DNA of 64,000 nucleotides, from NCBI RefSeq assembly GCF_002160065.1, contig NZ_NFJW01000010.1, positions 25,652 through 89,651 of the forward strand, read 5' to 3'. The notes below the pieces were generated by a model, which saw only the letters and a list, made by a program, of their open reading frames with translations, made no database searches and was not told the origin of the DNA. This stretch comes from Collinsella sp. An2 (lineage in GTDB: Bacteria; Actinomycetota; Coriobacteriia; Coriobacteriales; Coriobacteriaceae). Made by a program: the position numbers and the translations under genes. The first letter of the stretch is position 1; every line of letters begins with the position of its first letter. Positions 45,309 through 54,869 of the stretch are shown here, piece after piece.

Positions 45309-46073
45309 TTAGCAACGAACGGCCAAGGGGGCGATGGGGTGGCCGTCCGCGTCTTCGCCCTCCTGGGAGACACGCTCCACAACGACGCGGTCGATACACG
45401 CGAAATCGTACGGGCCGATGTCCAGACGAGGGGGATCGCCGAGGTAGTCCTCCCCTGCTAGGAGCAGATCGCACGCCGCAAGGAACAGCTCCGGGCGCAT
45501 GGCGCCGTCGTTGTCGAGCCGCGTCTCCAAAACAATCTTCGCGCTGCGAGGACCATCCCAGGACGTTTTGACGGCACAAAGCGTACGGTCCAGGTCGAGC
45601 CGCTTGGTCTTGCGTCCACGGCGATAGTCGATGCCGTTGCGTTCACGGACGGTGGCGATTGCGCGGTCGAACGCATCCGGGTCGATATCGTGCACAAATT
45701 GGACGCGCGCCTCGTAGGTCGCACGTACGATGAACGCCGTGAGCGAGGGGGCACGCATGTCGATATACCCGGCGTCGATGGCTGCAAGGTCGGACGGCGC
45801 GGCCGCCTGGAGCGCCTGCAGCGCGTCCTGTGCCGGTACGTACTCGGTCAGGATGAGGTCGAACCACTCACAGCCCGACGCCGTGCCGACGGGAAGCGCC
45901 GACGAGAACGCCACGCGCATGTGCGGCGAGAATCCCTGCGTGACGGCATAGGGCAGCCGGGCTCGGCGCACGACGCGCTCGATGGTGTGGAGCACCTCTA
46001 GATGTCCCAGATAGCGCAGGCGTCCGCGCTTGCCATAGCTGACCCGCAGACGGAAGAGCCCGGTCTCGCTCAT
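45309..46073 (-). CDS. TIGR03936 family radical-SAM-associated protein (DUF2344)
   Basis: 254 residues. N-terminus RLRVSYGKRGRLRYLGHLEV with RLPYAVTQGFSPHMRVAFSS and ALPVGTASGCEWFDL is characteristic of this family, always encoded with a TIGR03960 radical-SAM protein. Function is unknown; a role in RNA modification has been suggested for such pairs. Its ATG overlaps the stop of the radical-SAM gene (ATGA). Confidence 0.93.
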   Translation of the reverse strand: MSETGLFRLRVSYGKRGRLRYLGHLEVLHTIERVVRRARLPYAVTQGFSPHMRVAFSSALPVGTASGCEWFDLILTEYVPAQDALQALQAAAPSDLAAIDAGYIDMRAPSLTAFIVRATYEARVQFVHDIDPDAFDRAIATVRERNGIDYRRGRKTKRLDLDRTLCAVKTSWDGPRSAKIVLETRLDNDGAMRPELFLAACDLLLAGEDYLGDPPRLDIGPYDFACIDRVVVERVSQEGEDADGHPIAPLAVRC

Positions 46074-47947
46074 GCGCGCTCACCTGCCAGCACATTCTCA
46101 ACGCCCAGCGTGGGGCAGATGCCGCAACCGGTGCAAGAGGTGCGGGTGCAGTCGTCGGTCGTCTTGCCCATGAGGGCGCGCCTCCACTCTCGCTTCAGGA
46201 ATCCCGGCGTGACACCCGGACTCACGTGTTCCCACGGAAGGTGCTGGTCGAGCTCGAACGGCTCCTGGGCAACAGCACGCAGGTCGATGCCGGCTTCGCA
46301 CGCGGCATCCTCCCAGCGGGCAAGGTCAAACTGCTCTGTCCAGGCGTCGAACCGTGCCCCACGCTTCCAGGCGCCCACAATGACAGGAGTAAGGTCGCGA
46401 CCGCCGCGGGAAAGGACGGCCTCGATCAGCGAGGTGTCGGCGTCGTGATAATGGACCCGCACCTGACGGCTCTTCACGCTTGAGACCAAAAGCTTCTGGC
46501 GGCGCTTGACCTCATCGTCGTCAAGCTGGCCACACCACTGGAACGGCGTCTGCGCCTTCGGAATGAACACGGATACCGAGACCGACACCGAGATGCCGCC
46601 ACGCTGACCCTTGGGAACGATCTCGTGCGCGATCTCGACCACACGCTCGGCGAGCTCGGCAATCGCGACGATGTCCTCGTCGGTCTCACCCGGCAGGCCC
46701 ATCATGAAGTAGAGCTTCATGCGTCGCCATCCGGCCTCGAAGGCAGCTCGGGCAGCACGCTCAAGGTCGTCCTCGGTCACGTTCTTGTTGATGATGTCGC
46801 GGAGCCGCTGGCTTCCCGCCTCTGGTGCAAAGGTGAGGCCGCCCTTCTTCTCGCCGGCCACCTCAAGCGCCATGTCGACGCCGAAGGAGTCAAGGCGTTG
46901 CGAGGGAATGGACACGGAGATACCGGTGTCGTCGAGGCGTCGATTCAGACGCGACAGAATCTGCGAGCAGCACGAATGGTCCGTCGTGGAGAGCGAGGTG
47001 AGCGACACCTCATCGTAGCCGGTGCGCGCAAGGCCACGTGTGACAGCCGATACCACCTGGTCGGCGCTGCGTTCACGCACGGGACGATACGTGATGCCCG
47101 CCTGGCAGAAGCGGCAGCCGCGGGCGCAGCCGCGCAGGATCTCAATGGAAAGGCGGTCGTGCACAAGCTGGGCAAACGGGACGATGGACTGGCTGAGGGG
47201 ATCGGTCGCCTCAAAATCGGGCACGACGCGCTTATAGATGACCGAAGGAACGTCCTCGCCGGCGCGCGGAACGGTATAGCCATGCGGGGTGCACGGCTCG
47301 GCATGGGACACCTCGTAGAGAGATGGCACATACGTGCCGGGAATCTTCGCGAGCGCGCGAAGGGTCTCGGCGCGAGTGGCACCGGCGTCGCGCATGCGAC
47401 GCTGCTCAAGGCATACCTCGACGATGGACTCCTCGCCCTCGCCGATGAGGATGGCATCGAAGAAAGCGCAGATGGGCTCGGGGTTGTAGACCGACGGCCC
47501 GCCGGCGATGACAATCGGATCGTCCTCGCCACGCTCGCTGGCAAACAGCGGAATGCCCGCAAGGTCAAGCGCCTCGAGATAGTTCGTCGCAGCCATCTCG
47601 TGCGGAACATGGAAACCCACGACATCGAAGGACGCGACCGGGGCCGCTCCCTCCAGAGACAGCAGGGGCACGCCGGCCTCACGCATGGCGTCTGCCATGT
47701 CGACCCACGGCACATAGGAGCGCTCGCAGGACTCGCCCTCCTGCTGGTTCAGGATGTTATAGAGAATCGCGATGCCCTGGTTGGGCAGGCCGACTTCGTA
47801 GACGTCGGGGTAGATGAGGCACACGCGGTGCTCGGCCTCGGGAGAAGCAAGGGTGCCCCACTCGTGATCTATGTAGCGGCTTGGCTTCTCGACACGCGAA
47901 AGCAGCGGTTCGAGCTCTGAAAAGCGATCCTGGTATGTAGGACGCAC
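46070..47947 (-). CDS. TIGR03960 family B12-binding radical-SAM protein
   Basis: 625 residues. GTG start at 47947 with AAGGAGGACCC upstream. A B12-binding-like Rossmann domain (about 40-180, with YPDVYEVGLPNQGIAILYN and IVIAGGPSVYNPEPI) precedes the radical-SAM core, whose cluster motif is CARGCRFCQAG. GLTFAPEAGSQRLRDIINKN and FMMGLPGETDED follow. The C-terminus carries a further Cys cluster, CTRTSCTGCGICPTLG, likely a second metal site. Coupled to the TIGR03936 gene and transcribed from the mreB operon. Confidence 0.93.
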   Translation of the reverse strand: MRPTYQDRFSELEPLLSRVEKPSRYIDHEWGTLASPEAEHRVCLIYPDVYEVGLPNQGIAILYNILNQQEGESCERSYVPWVDMADAMREAGVPLLSLEGAAPVASFDVVGFHVPHEMAATNYLEALDLAGIPLFASERGEDDPIVIAGGPSVYNPEPICAFFDAILIGEGEESIVEVCLEQRRMRDAGATRAETLRALAKIPGTYVPSLYEVSHAEPCTPHGYTVPRAGEDVPSVIYKRVVPDFEATDPLSQSIVPFAQLVHDRLSIEILRGCARGCRFCQAGITYRPVRERSADQVVSAVTRGLARTGYDEVSLTSLSTTDHSCCSQILSRLNRRLDDTGISVSIPSQRLDSFGVDMALEVAGEKKGGLTFAPEAGSQRLRDIINKNVTEDDLERAARAAFEAGWRRMKLYFMMGLPGETDEDIVAIAELAERVVEIAHEIVPKGQRGGISVSVSVSVFIPKAQTPFQWCGQLDDDEVKRRQKLLVSSVKSRQVRVHYHDADTSLIEAVLSRGGRDLTPVIVGAWKRGARFDAWTEQFDLARWEDAACEAGIDLRAVAQEPFELDQHLPWEHVSPGVTPGFLKREWRRALMGKTTDDCTRTSCTGCGICPTLGVENVLAGERA

Positions 47948-47956
47948 GGGTCCTCC

Positions 47957-48847
47957 TTATCGTGGGGACTGGTCGGTTGGTCTCACGGCGGCGCGGACGT
48001 GCCCCGTCGCGCGGGAGACCGCGGCGTTTACGGCGGAGTAGTCTACACCATGGCGATAGAGCGCGTCGAGCGCAAGCCCCATGCCATAGGTACCTGCGCC
48101 GGCGACAATGCCTTTGACAAGAAACGCTCCGCGCGGCACCTGTCGGCACAGAACTCGCGAGCAGCCCCTCAGCGCAAGACCCGCCACCGCAACCGTGGCC
48201 ACCTCGTAGGCGCGCTCGGCCGAGAGCCGATACCCATGGACCGACGCCAGACGGAGCGCCATGCCGGCCTGTGTAAGGGTGAGCACCGGGTAGTCGGCAC
48301 CAGGGGTAAAGAGCAGAGCGCCCGTGACCGTGTTGGTAAGCGCCGCGTGCTCGACGACGTCGCGAACGACGACCGGACGGATGAAGGAGAAGTTGGCTGC
48401 GAACGCATCGGCCTTCTCGGTGTGGGATACGATCCACGTCGCAAGCGTCGAGAGCAGATAGTCCGCATCGGTTGCAGCGACCAGGCCAAGCAGCGGCGTG
48501 TCTTCGGTAATGAAGGGAACCTCGACGCTCGACTCGGCGATGACGACCACCGGGGTACCGGAGACCACCAGGCCCTGGACCGCGGCCTGGAGGTAGTCGG
48601 AGCCGCAGGACAACACGAGCACGATGTCGGTATCGGGCTTCGGCGTCGCCGGCGTGGCGGTCAGGCGTTCGACGCGCACCAGGCCCGACGTGGTTTGCGG
48701 GACCAGCGCCTCACGGACGGTCTGCACCAAAAATGGCGTCGCGGTGGCGTCGACGTACACAGAGACACGAACCGATGCCCCCGCGTCACGCTTGGCGCCG
48801 GCACCGAGCTTCAGCATCTTCAGAAGCGTGTCGAGTGAAAACTGCAT
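47957..48847 (-). CDS. conserved protein with DUF697-like C-terminal region
   Basis: 296 residues from the ATG at 48847 (GGGGAGGACAC upstream); the frame is open 67 codons earlier without family-like sequence. The N-terminal half resembles a degenerate GTPase or Rossmann fold: SVRVSVYVDATATPFLVQ, then DTDIVLVLSCGSDYLQ and GTPVVVIAESS, with no P-loop. The C-terminal half (about 185-270), NTVTGALLFTPGADYPVLTL followed by TQAGMALRLASVHGY, resembles DUF697 proteins that are often fused or paired to GTPases. Thirteen bases after rodA and nine before the radical-SAM gene. No function can be assigned. Confidence 0.65.
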   Translation of the reverse strand: MQFSLDTLLKMLKLGAGAKRDAGASVRVSVYVDATATPFLVQTVREALVPQTTSGLVRVERLTATPATPKPDTDIVLVLSCGSDYLQAAVQGLVVSGTPVVVIAESSVEVPFITEDTPLLGLVAATDADYLLSTLATWIVSHTEKADAFAANFSFIRPVVVRDVVEHAALTNTVTGALLFTPGADYPVLTLTQAGMALRLASVHGYRLSAERAYEVATVAVAGLALRGCSRVLCRQVPRGAFLVKGIVAGAGTYGMGLALDALYRHGVDYSAVNAAVSRATGHVRAAVRPTDQSPR

Positions 48848-48860
48848 GTGTCCTCCCCTG

Positions 48861-50069
48861 TCAGGCAGCTTTGGTGCGATGCCGCCAGATGGACTGGACG
48901 ACGCCGACCGCAAGGCATTGGATGAGCATGGACGACGAACCGAAGCTGATGAACGGCAGTGGAATGCCGGTAATGGGCATGAGCCCGATGCACATGCCGA
49001 CGTTCTCGAAGATCTGGAACATCCACATGCCGACGATACCCACCGCAACGAGCTTTAAGAAGAGGGAATCCTGCTTGATGGCAACGCGGACCGTCGAGAT
49101 CATGAGAAGCGCAAACAGCGCAAGCAGCACGATGGCGCCTACGAAACCAAAGGTCTCGCAGATAAAGGCGAAGACGAAGTCGGTGTGCGCCTCGGGCAGA
49201 AATCCCGAGGTCGACTGCGTAGCGTTGCCAAGACCCTTGCCAAAAAAGCCGCCCGACCCCACAGCGATGAGCGACTGCTGGAGGTTATAGCCCGCATCGC
49301 TGGAATCCGCCGACGGGTCGATGAAGACAAGCAGGCGGTTCATCTGGTAGTTCTTGATAAGCGAGTGGCTGTCCCCGAAGATGCTGTCGATGATGGAGTC
49401 GGTCGCAAGCAACAACGACACCAAACCGACGATAATCGCGATAGTCGAGAGCACCCACTCCTTGCGTGCGCCGCTCATCATGATTACCACGGCGCCCGAA
49501 AAGAAGACGACGAGGCCCGATCCAAGGTCGCCCTGGATGATGACGGCGGCAAACGGGATGAAGAGCATGAAGCAGAGCTTGATGTAGTCGCGCACGGTAT
49601 CGATGCGGCCGTTATACTGCGCGCCGAGCGAGGCGATGAAGGCGATCGTCACGAGTTTCACGAGCTCGACCGGCTGAAATGTGAGGTTGATAAGCGGAAA
49701 CTTGATCCAGCCGGTCATGCCCATGGCGTTGTAGGAAAGGCCTGGCACGTTGGGCAGAAACACCAGCACAAGGTCGATGACCAGCAAAGCTGTCGACAGG
49801 TTGGCAAGGTTTCTGAGATCGATGCGCCACACGATGAGCATGAGCGCGCATCCCAGACCGATGCCGAGCAGATGGCGCGGAAACGAGGCGTCGGCGATGC
49901 TCTGCGATGCCGACCAGATGATAAGGGCGCCATAGGCCAGAAGACCGATCCATGCCACAAGCACGCCCGGATTCATGAGCTGGCGGAACGTGCTGCGAGA
50001 CGTCGAGATCTTTTTGTTGACGCGCTTGAGGCTCCCGGCTGAGGAGCCTCCGCGTGCTGCCGTTGCCAT
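48861..50069 (-). CDS. rodA: rod shape-determining protein RodA (SEDS glycosyltransferase)
   Basis: Peptidoglycan polymerase of the elongation complex, partner of the class B PBP encoded just upstream. 402 residues, about ten membrane segments after a basic N-terminal tail of ~30. SEDS motifs: LTFQPVELVKLVTI, IIQGDLGSGLVVFF, LPEAHTDFVFAFICETFG and the signature ITGIPLPFISFGSSSML. Ends with a short basic tail. Confidence 0.96.
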   Translation of the reverse strand: MATAARGGSSAGSLKRVNKKISTSRSTFRQLMNPGVLVAWIGLLAYGALIIWSASQSIADASFPRHLLGIGLGCALMLIVWRIDLRNLANLSTALLVIDLVLVFLPNVPGLSYNAMGMTGWIKFPLINLTFQPVELVKLVTIAFIASLGAQYNGRIDTVRDYIKLCFMLFIPFAAVIIQGDLGSGLVVFFSGAVVIMMSGARKEWVLSTIAIIVGLVSLLLATDSIIDSIFGDSHSLIKNYQMNRLLVFIDPSADSSDAGYNLQQSLIAVGSGGFFGKGLGNATQSTSGFLPEAHTDFVFAFICETFGFVGAIVLLALFALLMISTVRVAIKQDSLFLKLVAVGIVGMWMFQIFENVGMCIGLMPITGIPLPFISFGSSSMLIQCLAVGVVQSIWRHRTKAA

Positions 50070-50078
50070 CGATGCCTC

Positions 50079-52133
50079 CTATCTCACGCCGCTGTCGTAG
50101 CCGGTCGCGGTATCGTCCACACCATAGATGGCGCCCAACACGTCGCGCACGGCGATGAGTGCCGTCGAAGAACCGCCGCCGCCCTGTTCGAGTACGGCAG
50201 CGACGACGTACTTGGGGTCGTCGGCGGGCGCGTAGGCGATGAACCAGGCGTACTCGTCCTCGCCGGTCTTCTCGCCCGTTCCCGACTTGCCCGCGACCTC
50301 GACCGGAAGGGTGTTGAAGTGTGCCGCGGTCGCCGGCTCTGCAACGTAGATCACATCGTGCAGACCGGCCTTCACAAGCTTGAGGTCGTCCTCGGAATGG
50401 ATGGCTGCACGCAGGCGCTCGCGCGGCTCTCCGTTGTTGTAGAGATACGCGTCTCCGCCCTCGCCGTCGCGCGCGACCGCCGAAAGAAAGACGTGAGGCG
50501 TGTACTCAACGCCGCCCATGGCGATGCCGGCATAGGCAGTCGCCATCTGCAGCGGGGTGACGAGGATATCGCCCTGGCCGATGACGATGTTGGTCATGTC
50601 ACCCGGATTCCAGGTGCGGTCCGCGTCGGACCAGTCCTGGAAGTAGGATTCTTTCCACGCGGCGTCGGGCACGCGGCCCTCGCCCTCGCTCGGGAGGTCA
50701 ACGCCCGTCTTGGAGCCGAGGCCCCACCTGCGGAACATCTCCTGAAGGCCTTCGGGGTTCTGCTCGTCGTAATAAAACGCGTTGCCGATGTCGTAGAACA
50801 CCGGGTCACAGGAATGCGCGATGCCCGACTGCAACGTCATGGTCCCGTGTCCGCTGTGCAGCCAGCAATGCTTGCCCCAGGCCTCGCCGTTGCCGGTCCA
50901 GTAGCCGGTGCAGACGGTCGTCTGGGTCGAGGTATAGGTGCCGTATTCAAGGCCCGCCAGGGCCGAGAGGGACTTGATGGTCGAGGCGGACATGTACTGG
51001 CCGCCGATGGCACGGTTGAGCAGCGGCCGGCCGCCGTCGTCGCTATTGAGCTCAGACCACACGTCGGAGGACACGCCGCCCACGAAGACCGACGGATCGA
51101 AAGTGGGCGCACTTGCCATGCCCAAGATCTCGCCATTAGTGCAGTCCAGGCACAGGCACGCGCCGTTCCCGGCGTGTGAATACCCCGAGTTGCGTGCCGT
51201 CTCGATTGCGTGCTGCAAGCCGTTTTCGCAAGCCTGCTGAATCTTCAGGTCAAGGGTGAGCTTGATGTCCGAGCCAGGGCTTGCCGGAACCGACCCCGCC
51301 TGCCCCAGGACGTTACCCTGAGCGTCGACCGTGACCTTCTGCTCCCCGCGAATGCCCTGAAGCAGCTGCTCATAGCGTGCCTCGACACCCGCCTGGCCCA
51401 CGACGTCGCCCGACTGGTACTGAATCGTGCCGGCGTTATCGCCGTTCTCATCCTGAGCCTGGAGCTGCTCCTGGGTGATAGTGCTCGTGTAGCCAAGCAC
51501 ATGGCAGGCTGTGGTGCCGTAAGGGTACTGGCGCTCGGTTCGCTCATCGATAGTGATGCCGCTGAACTCGCCGGCATGCTCCTGGATGTAGGCGACCGTA
51601 GAGCGGCGCACGTCGGTCGCAATGGTGTGGCGAGCCTGGGCACCTTCGGTGTTGTCCTGGATGTTGCGCAAGACGGCGACGTAGGGCATGCCGAGCACGT
51701 TTGCGAGATGACGAACGAGCAGCGTGTCGGATGCAAGATCGCGATAGGCCGTGACGGCAAGCGAGGCACGGTTGGTGACGAGCGCCACACCGTTGCGGTC
51801 GAGGATGCGCCCGCGCGGTGCCGCCGTGGTGACGGTGCGCGTCTGGTTGGTCTGCGCCAGGTTCTCGTAATAGTCGGAGCTCACCATCTGCATGCTCCAG
51901 AGCTTGGCCACAAGCGCGGTGAACATGGCTCCGATTCCTACGGTGAGCAGCGTAAAGCGCCCCTTGAAAGCAACGCCCGGGGTGTTGCCCTCCCCTTCCG
52001 ACGCCTTGGGGGTGGTGCCGTTTTTTGTGTCGTAGGTAAAGCGTCCGGAGTAACCCCGCAAAAACAGGAGCGACCCGATGATCGCCACGAAAAGGATCAC
52101 GCCGGCAACGACGACGACAAGCTGTGCGTCCAT
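50079..52133 (-). CDS. mrdA: penicillin-binding protein 2 (class B transpeptidase)
   Basis: Cross-links peptidoglycan during elongation. 684 residues. A first hydrophobic segment (about 5-26) and a second (about 58-80) precede the dimerisation region (APRGRILDRNGVALVTNRAS). Transpeptidase motifs: Ser-x-x-Lys in SASTIKSL, SCD in AHSCDPVFYD, and KSGTG in VAGKSGTGEKTG. Two N-terminal hydrophobic segments instead of one is unusual. Nine bases each side link it to mreD and rodA. Confidence 0.95.
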   Translation of the reverse strand: MDAQLVVVVAGVILFVAIIGSLLFLRGYSGRFTYDTKNGTTPKASEGEGNTPGVAFKGRFTLLTVGIGAMFTALVAKLWSMQMVSSDYYENLAQTNQTRTVTTAAPRGRILDRNGVALVTNRASLAVTAYRDLASDTLLVRHLANVLGMPYVAVLRNIQDNTEGAQARHTIATDVRRSTVAYIQEHAGEFSGITIDERTERQYPYGTTACHVLGYTSTITQEQLQAQDENGDNAGTIQYQSGDVVGQAGVEARYEQLLQGIRGEQKVTVDAQGNVLGQAGSVPASPGSDIKLTLDLKIQQACENGLQHAIETARNSGYSHAGNGACLCLDCTNGEILGMASAPTFDPSVFVGGVSSDVWSELNSDDGGRPLLNRAIGGQYMSASTIKSLSALAGLEYGTYTSTQTTVCTGYWTGNGEAWGKHCWLHSGHGTMTLQSGIAHSCDPVFYDIGNAFYYDEQNPEGLQEMFRRWGLGSKTGVDLPSEGEGRVPDAAWKESYFQDWSDADRTWNPGDMTNIVIGQGDILVTPLQMATAYAGIAMGGVEYTPHVFLSAVARDGEGGDAYLYNNGEPRERLRAAIHSEDDLKLVKAGLHDVIYVAEPATAAHFNTLPVEVAGKSGTGEKTGEDEYAWFIAYAPADDPKYVVAAVLEQGGGGSSTALIAVRDVLGAIYGVDDTATGYDSGVR

Positions 52134-52142
52134 GCTGCCTCC

Positions 52143-52691
52143 TTAGCGGATGCCTTTATACCGCGAGCCCTTGCCCTTGACGGAAAACCCGCGGCGCGAA
52201 GAATCAGAAACGCCGGCAACCAGGAAAAACGGAATCGCAACGATGGCGCTCAGCACCGCCGTCGCAAGCCCATGGCCAAACAGAGAGGTAATGATATCTG
52301 TCTGCGAACCCATGATGAAGAGGATGAGCCCGTAGAGCATCGATACCACGAGGCAATAGACCGCGACCAAGCGGTATGTGTTAGCTGGCGATGCGCCGAT
52401 GGCTGCCGCCGAGGAATTCGAAAGGATGAAATTACCGATCGTAAGCAGAAGCGTCATGAGGCCAACCGGAACCGAAGCCGTGAGGTCGTAGAACAGACCG
52501 CACAGAAAGCCGGCGATGACGGCCCGCGAGGCATTGCCCGAAAAGGCGTACACCGCAGCGAGGATCATCATGAAGTTGACGCATCCGCCAAAGATGGAAA
52601 TCTGCGGCGCCAAGCCAACCTGCAGAAGAAGCGCGACAATGGTGATCGCAAGGAGCGAGGTCTGTGAACGTGAAGATTCGTGCAGTTCCAT
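52143..52691 (-). CDS. mreD: rod shape-determining protein MreD
   Basis: 182 residues, about five to six membrane segments, with the family-like FGGCVNFMMILAAVYAF and GLFYDLTASVPVGLMTLLLT. Weakly conserved family; the call rests on hydrophobic profile, size and position between mreC and mrdA. The last 20 residues are basic. Confidence 0.9.
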   Translation of the reverse strand: MELHESSRSQTSLLAITIVALLLQVGLAPQISIFGGCVNFMMILAAVYAFSGNASRAVIAGFLCGLFYDLTASVPVGLMTLLLTIGNFILSNSSAAAIGASPANTYRLVAVYCLVVSMLYGLILFIMGSQTDIITSLFGHGLATAVLSAIVAIPFFLVAGVSDSSRRGFSVKGKGSRYKGIR

Positions 52692-52702
52692 GGACGTCCT
52701 CC

Positions 52703-53683
52703 CTACTCCTCATCCGTGGTTCCATCGTTGCCGGCATCAGACCCGGTCTCCGCCGAGCCATCATCGCGAGCGCCGCCCTGCGGCGTGTCGTTGGCGGCTG
52801 CGACATCTTCGTCCGAGGCCGTCTGCTCGTCGGTAAGCGAGGTGATCACCAGGACCTCCTCGTTGTTCTCGGTCGTGACGGCAGAGCGAACGACGATGGT
52901 GTAGTACACCGAGTTGGAATCGCGCTCGACCGTAGTGACCGTACCCAAGGGAAGCCCCTTGGGGTAGACGCCGCCGATGCCCGAGGTAACGATGATGTCG
53001 CCCTCTTTGACGTCGGAGTCGGTCGAGACGTACTCAAGGCGAAGGGTGCCATCGGGCTGGCCCTGCAGCATGCCCTGCGCACGCGTGCTCTGCACCATAG
53101 CCGAGATGCCCGAGGACTCGTCGGTTGCCAGACGAACCGTAGCGGTATTCGGCGCGACCTCGATGATCTGGCCGATGACGCCGGCCGAGTTCGTCACCGG
53201 CATGTTGAGCGCAAGACCGTCGAGCGACCCTTTGTCGATCGTCACCGTACGGGACCACGCATCGCTCGACATGCCGATGATGCGCGCAGCCGTAGACTGC
53301 AGGTTATACGTCGAACGGAGGTCCAGAAGCCCTTCGAGGCGCGTCGCGGTCTCCTTGGCCTCAGAGAGCTCGGCCACCTGCGCGGTAAGCTCCTGGTTTT
53401 GCGAACGAAGCTCGTCGAGTGTCTCCTGAGAAGCGGTGAGATTCGAGAAAATGTTGCCCAACCCGTCGAACGGCGTCGCCACGATAGAGCCGAGCATGCG
53501 CACGGGGCTCGTGACGGTCGACACGCCGGCACGCACCGTGTGGATGGGGCCGGACTCGCCCTCACGAATGTAGAAGGTGAGCAGCAGCACCGACACGATG
53601 CATAAAACAATCAACGGGCGGAAACCCGTTGATTGCGTTCGATTGTTATACCCCATGGAGTACTTATTCTGTGACCGCGGCAA
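52703..53683 (-). CDS. mreC: rod shape-determining protein MreC
   Basis: Periplasmic-side scaffold of the elongasome. 326 residues: one membrane segment (about 22-39), a coiled coil (about 80-115), then the beta-barrel domain with VTIDKGSLDGLALNMPV and VITSLT at its end, and an acidic, Gly/Asp-rich tail of ~50 residues. The open frame starts at a TTG (53683) that has AAAGGTAGG upstream; an ATG nine codons later (53656) has no visible SD. A terminator-like hairpin lies inside codons ~17-25. Confidence 0.92.
   Translation of the reverse strand: MPRSQNKYSMGYNNRTQSTGFRPLIVLCIVSVLLLTFYIREGESGPIHTVRAGVSTVTSPVRMLGSIVATPFDGLGNIFSNLTASQETLDELRSQNQELTAQVAELSEAKETATRLEGLLDLRSTYNLQSTAARIIGMSSDAWSRTVTIDKGSLDGLALNMPVTNSAGVIGQIIEVAPNTATVRLATDESSGISAMVQSTRAQGMLQGQPDGTLRLEYVSTDSDVKEGDIIVTSGIGGVYPKGLPLGTVTTVERDSNSVYYTIVVRSAVTTENNEEVLVITSLTDEQTASDEDVAAANDTPQGGARDDGSAETGSDAGNDGTTDEE
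53609..53634 (-). terminator. terminator-like hairpin inside the mreC 5' coding region
   Basis: Perfect 10-bp stem AATCAACGGG with CCCGTTGATT around a six-base loop TTTCCG, followed on the minus strand by GTTTTATG. The loop is the same as in the tsf terminator. It may cause partial termination after mreB. Confidence 0.4.
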
Positions 53684-53699
53684 GGGTCATGACCTACCT

Positions 53700-54743
53700 T
53701 TACGCGTTGCTTTGGACGAATCCGCCGTCAAAGGCGTTGGCCTCGAGGACGCGCGCGCATCCGTTCACCACGTTATCGAGCGCGGTGGGGCTCACGTTGA
53801 CCGACACGCCGGTCTCATCACGCAGGCGCACGTCGAGACCGCGCAGAAGCGCGCCGCCTCCGGTGAGCAGGATGCCGTAATACATGAGGTCCGAGGCAAG
53901 ATCGGGCGGCGTGGCGTCGAGAGCGTCCTTTACGGCCTTGGTCATCTCGTCGAGCGGCTTCTGCAGGGCGCGACGAATCTCCTCGCTCTCGATGCGGACC
54001 GTCTTTGGCAGACCGGTTATAACGTCGCGGCCGTTGACCTCGACGTCAAGCTCGTCTTTAAGCGGCACGGCAGAGCCGACCTTGATCTTGATGTCCTCGG
54101 CCGTACGCTCGCCGATGGCGAGGTTATAGGCATCGCGAACGTGCGCCAGAATGGCCTGGTCGAACTCGTCGCCCGCAATGCGGATGGACTGCGAGACCAC
54201 GATACCGCCCATGGCGATGACAGCGACCTCGGTGGTGCCGCCGCCAATGTCGACGACCATGGAACCCGTGGGCTCCTCGACAGGAAGATCTGCGCCGATT
54301 GCGGCAGCCATAGGCTCCTCGATGAGGTAGGCCTGACGTGCGCCGGCCTGGATCGTCGCCTCGAAGACGGCGCGCTTCTCGACGGACGTGACGCCCGAAG
54401 GCACGCACACCACGACGCGAGGACGCGGCGTCCAGGGATAACGCTTCTCCGACGCCTTGTCGATGAAGTAGCGAAGCATGGCCTCGGTAACGTCGAAGTC
54501 GGCGATGACGCCGTCCTTCAGCGGTCGCACAGCCACGATGTTGCCGGGCGTGCGGCCCAGCATGCGCTTGGCCTCGATGCCCACGGCAAGAATGCGCTCA
54601 TCGTTTTTATCGATCGCGACCACGGAGGGTTCGCGGATAACGATGCCTTTTCCGCGCACCGATACCAGCGTGTTCGCAGTGCCCAGGTCGATGGCGAGGT
54701 CTCCATCATACTGACCGAACAACATATCCATCAAAGAAAACAA
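53700..54743 (-). CDS. mreB: rod shape-determining actin MreB
   Basis: 347 residues. Nucleotide-binding phosphate-1 motif AIDLGTANTLV, ADFDVTEAMLRYFI, VVVCVPSGVTSVEKRAV, phosphate-2 SMVVDIGGGTTEVAVI and the adenosine motif LLTGGGALLRGLD. The start is TTG at 54743 with GGGAG seven bases upstream; an ATG four codons later lacks a ribosome binding site. First gene of a tightly spaced eight-gene run down to 45309. Confidence 0.97.
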   Translation of the reverse strand: MFSLMDMLFGQYDGDLAIDLGTANTLVSVRGKGIVIREPSVVAIDKNDERILAVGIEAKRMLGRTPGNIVAVRPLKDGVIADFDVTEAMLRYFIDKASEKRYPWTPRPRVVVCVPSGVTSVEKRAVFEATIQAGARQAYLIEEPMAAAIGADLPVEEPTGSMVVDIGGGTTEVAVIAMGGIVVSQSIRIAGDEFDQAILAHVRDAYNLAIGERTAEDIKIKVGSAVPLKDELDVEVNGRDVITGLPKTVRIESEEIRRALQKPLDEMTKAVKDALDATPPDLASDLMYYGILLTGGGALLRGLDVRLRDETGVSVNVSPTALDNVVNGCARVLEANAFDGGFVQSNA

Positions 54744-54810
54744 GACAGCTCCCAGAATTCACGAATCGGACCTGCTGTAGAGAGGCTTAATTGACCTCAG
54801 TGTAGTGTAC

Positions 54811-54846
54811 GGCAAGTCCCCGGCGGGTCACATCCGGGGACTTGCC
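54811..54846 (-). terminator. hairpin after the TPR gene, before mreB
   Basis: Perfect 13-bp G+C-rich stem (54811-54823 with 54834-54846), 10-base loop, 24 bases past the TPR stop. No T-run follows on the minus strand. Confidence 0.52.
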
Positions 54847-54869
54847 GCAAACTCCATATGCTTCCCGAG

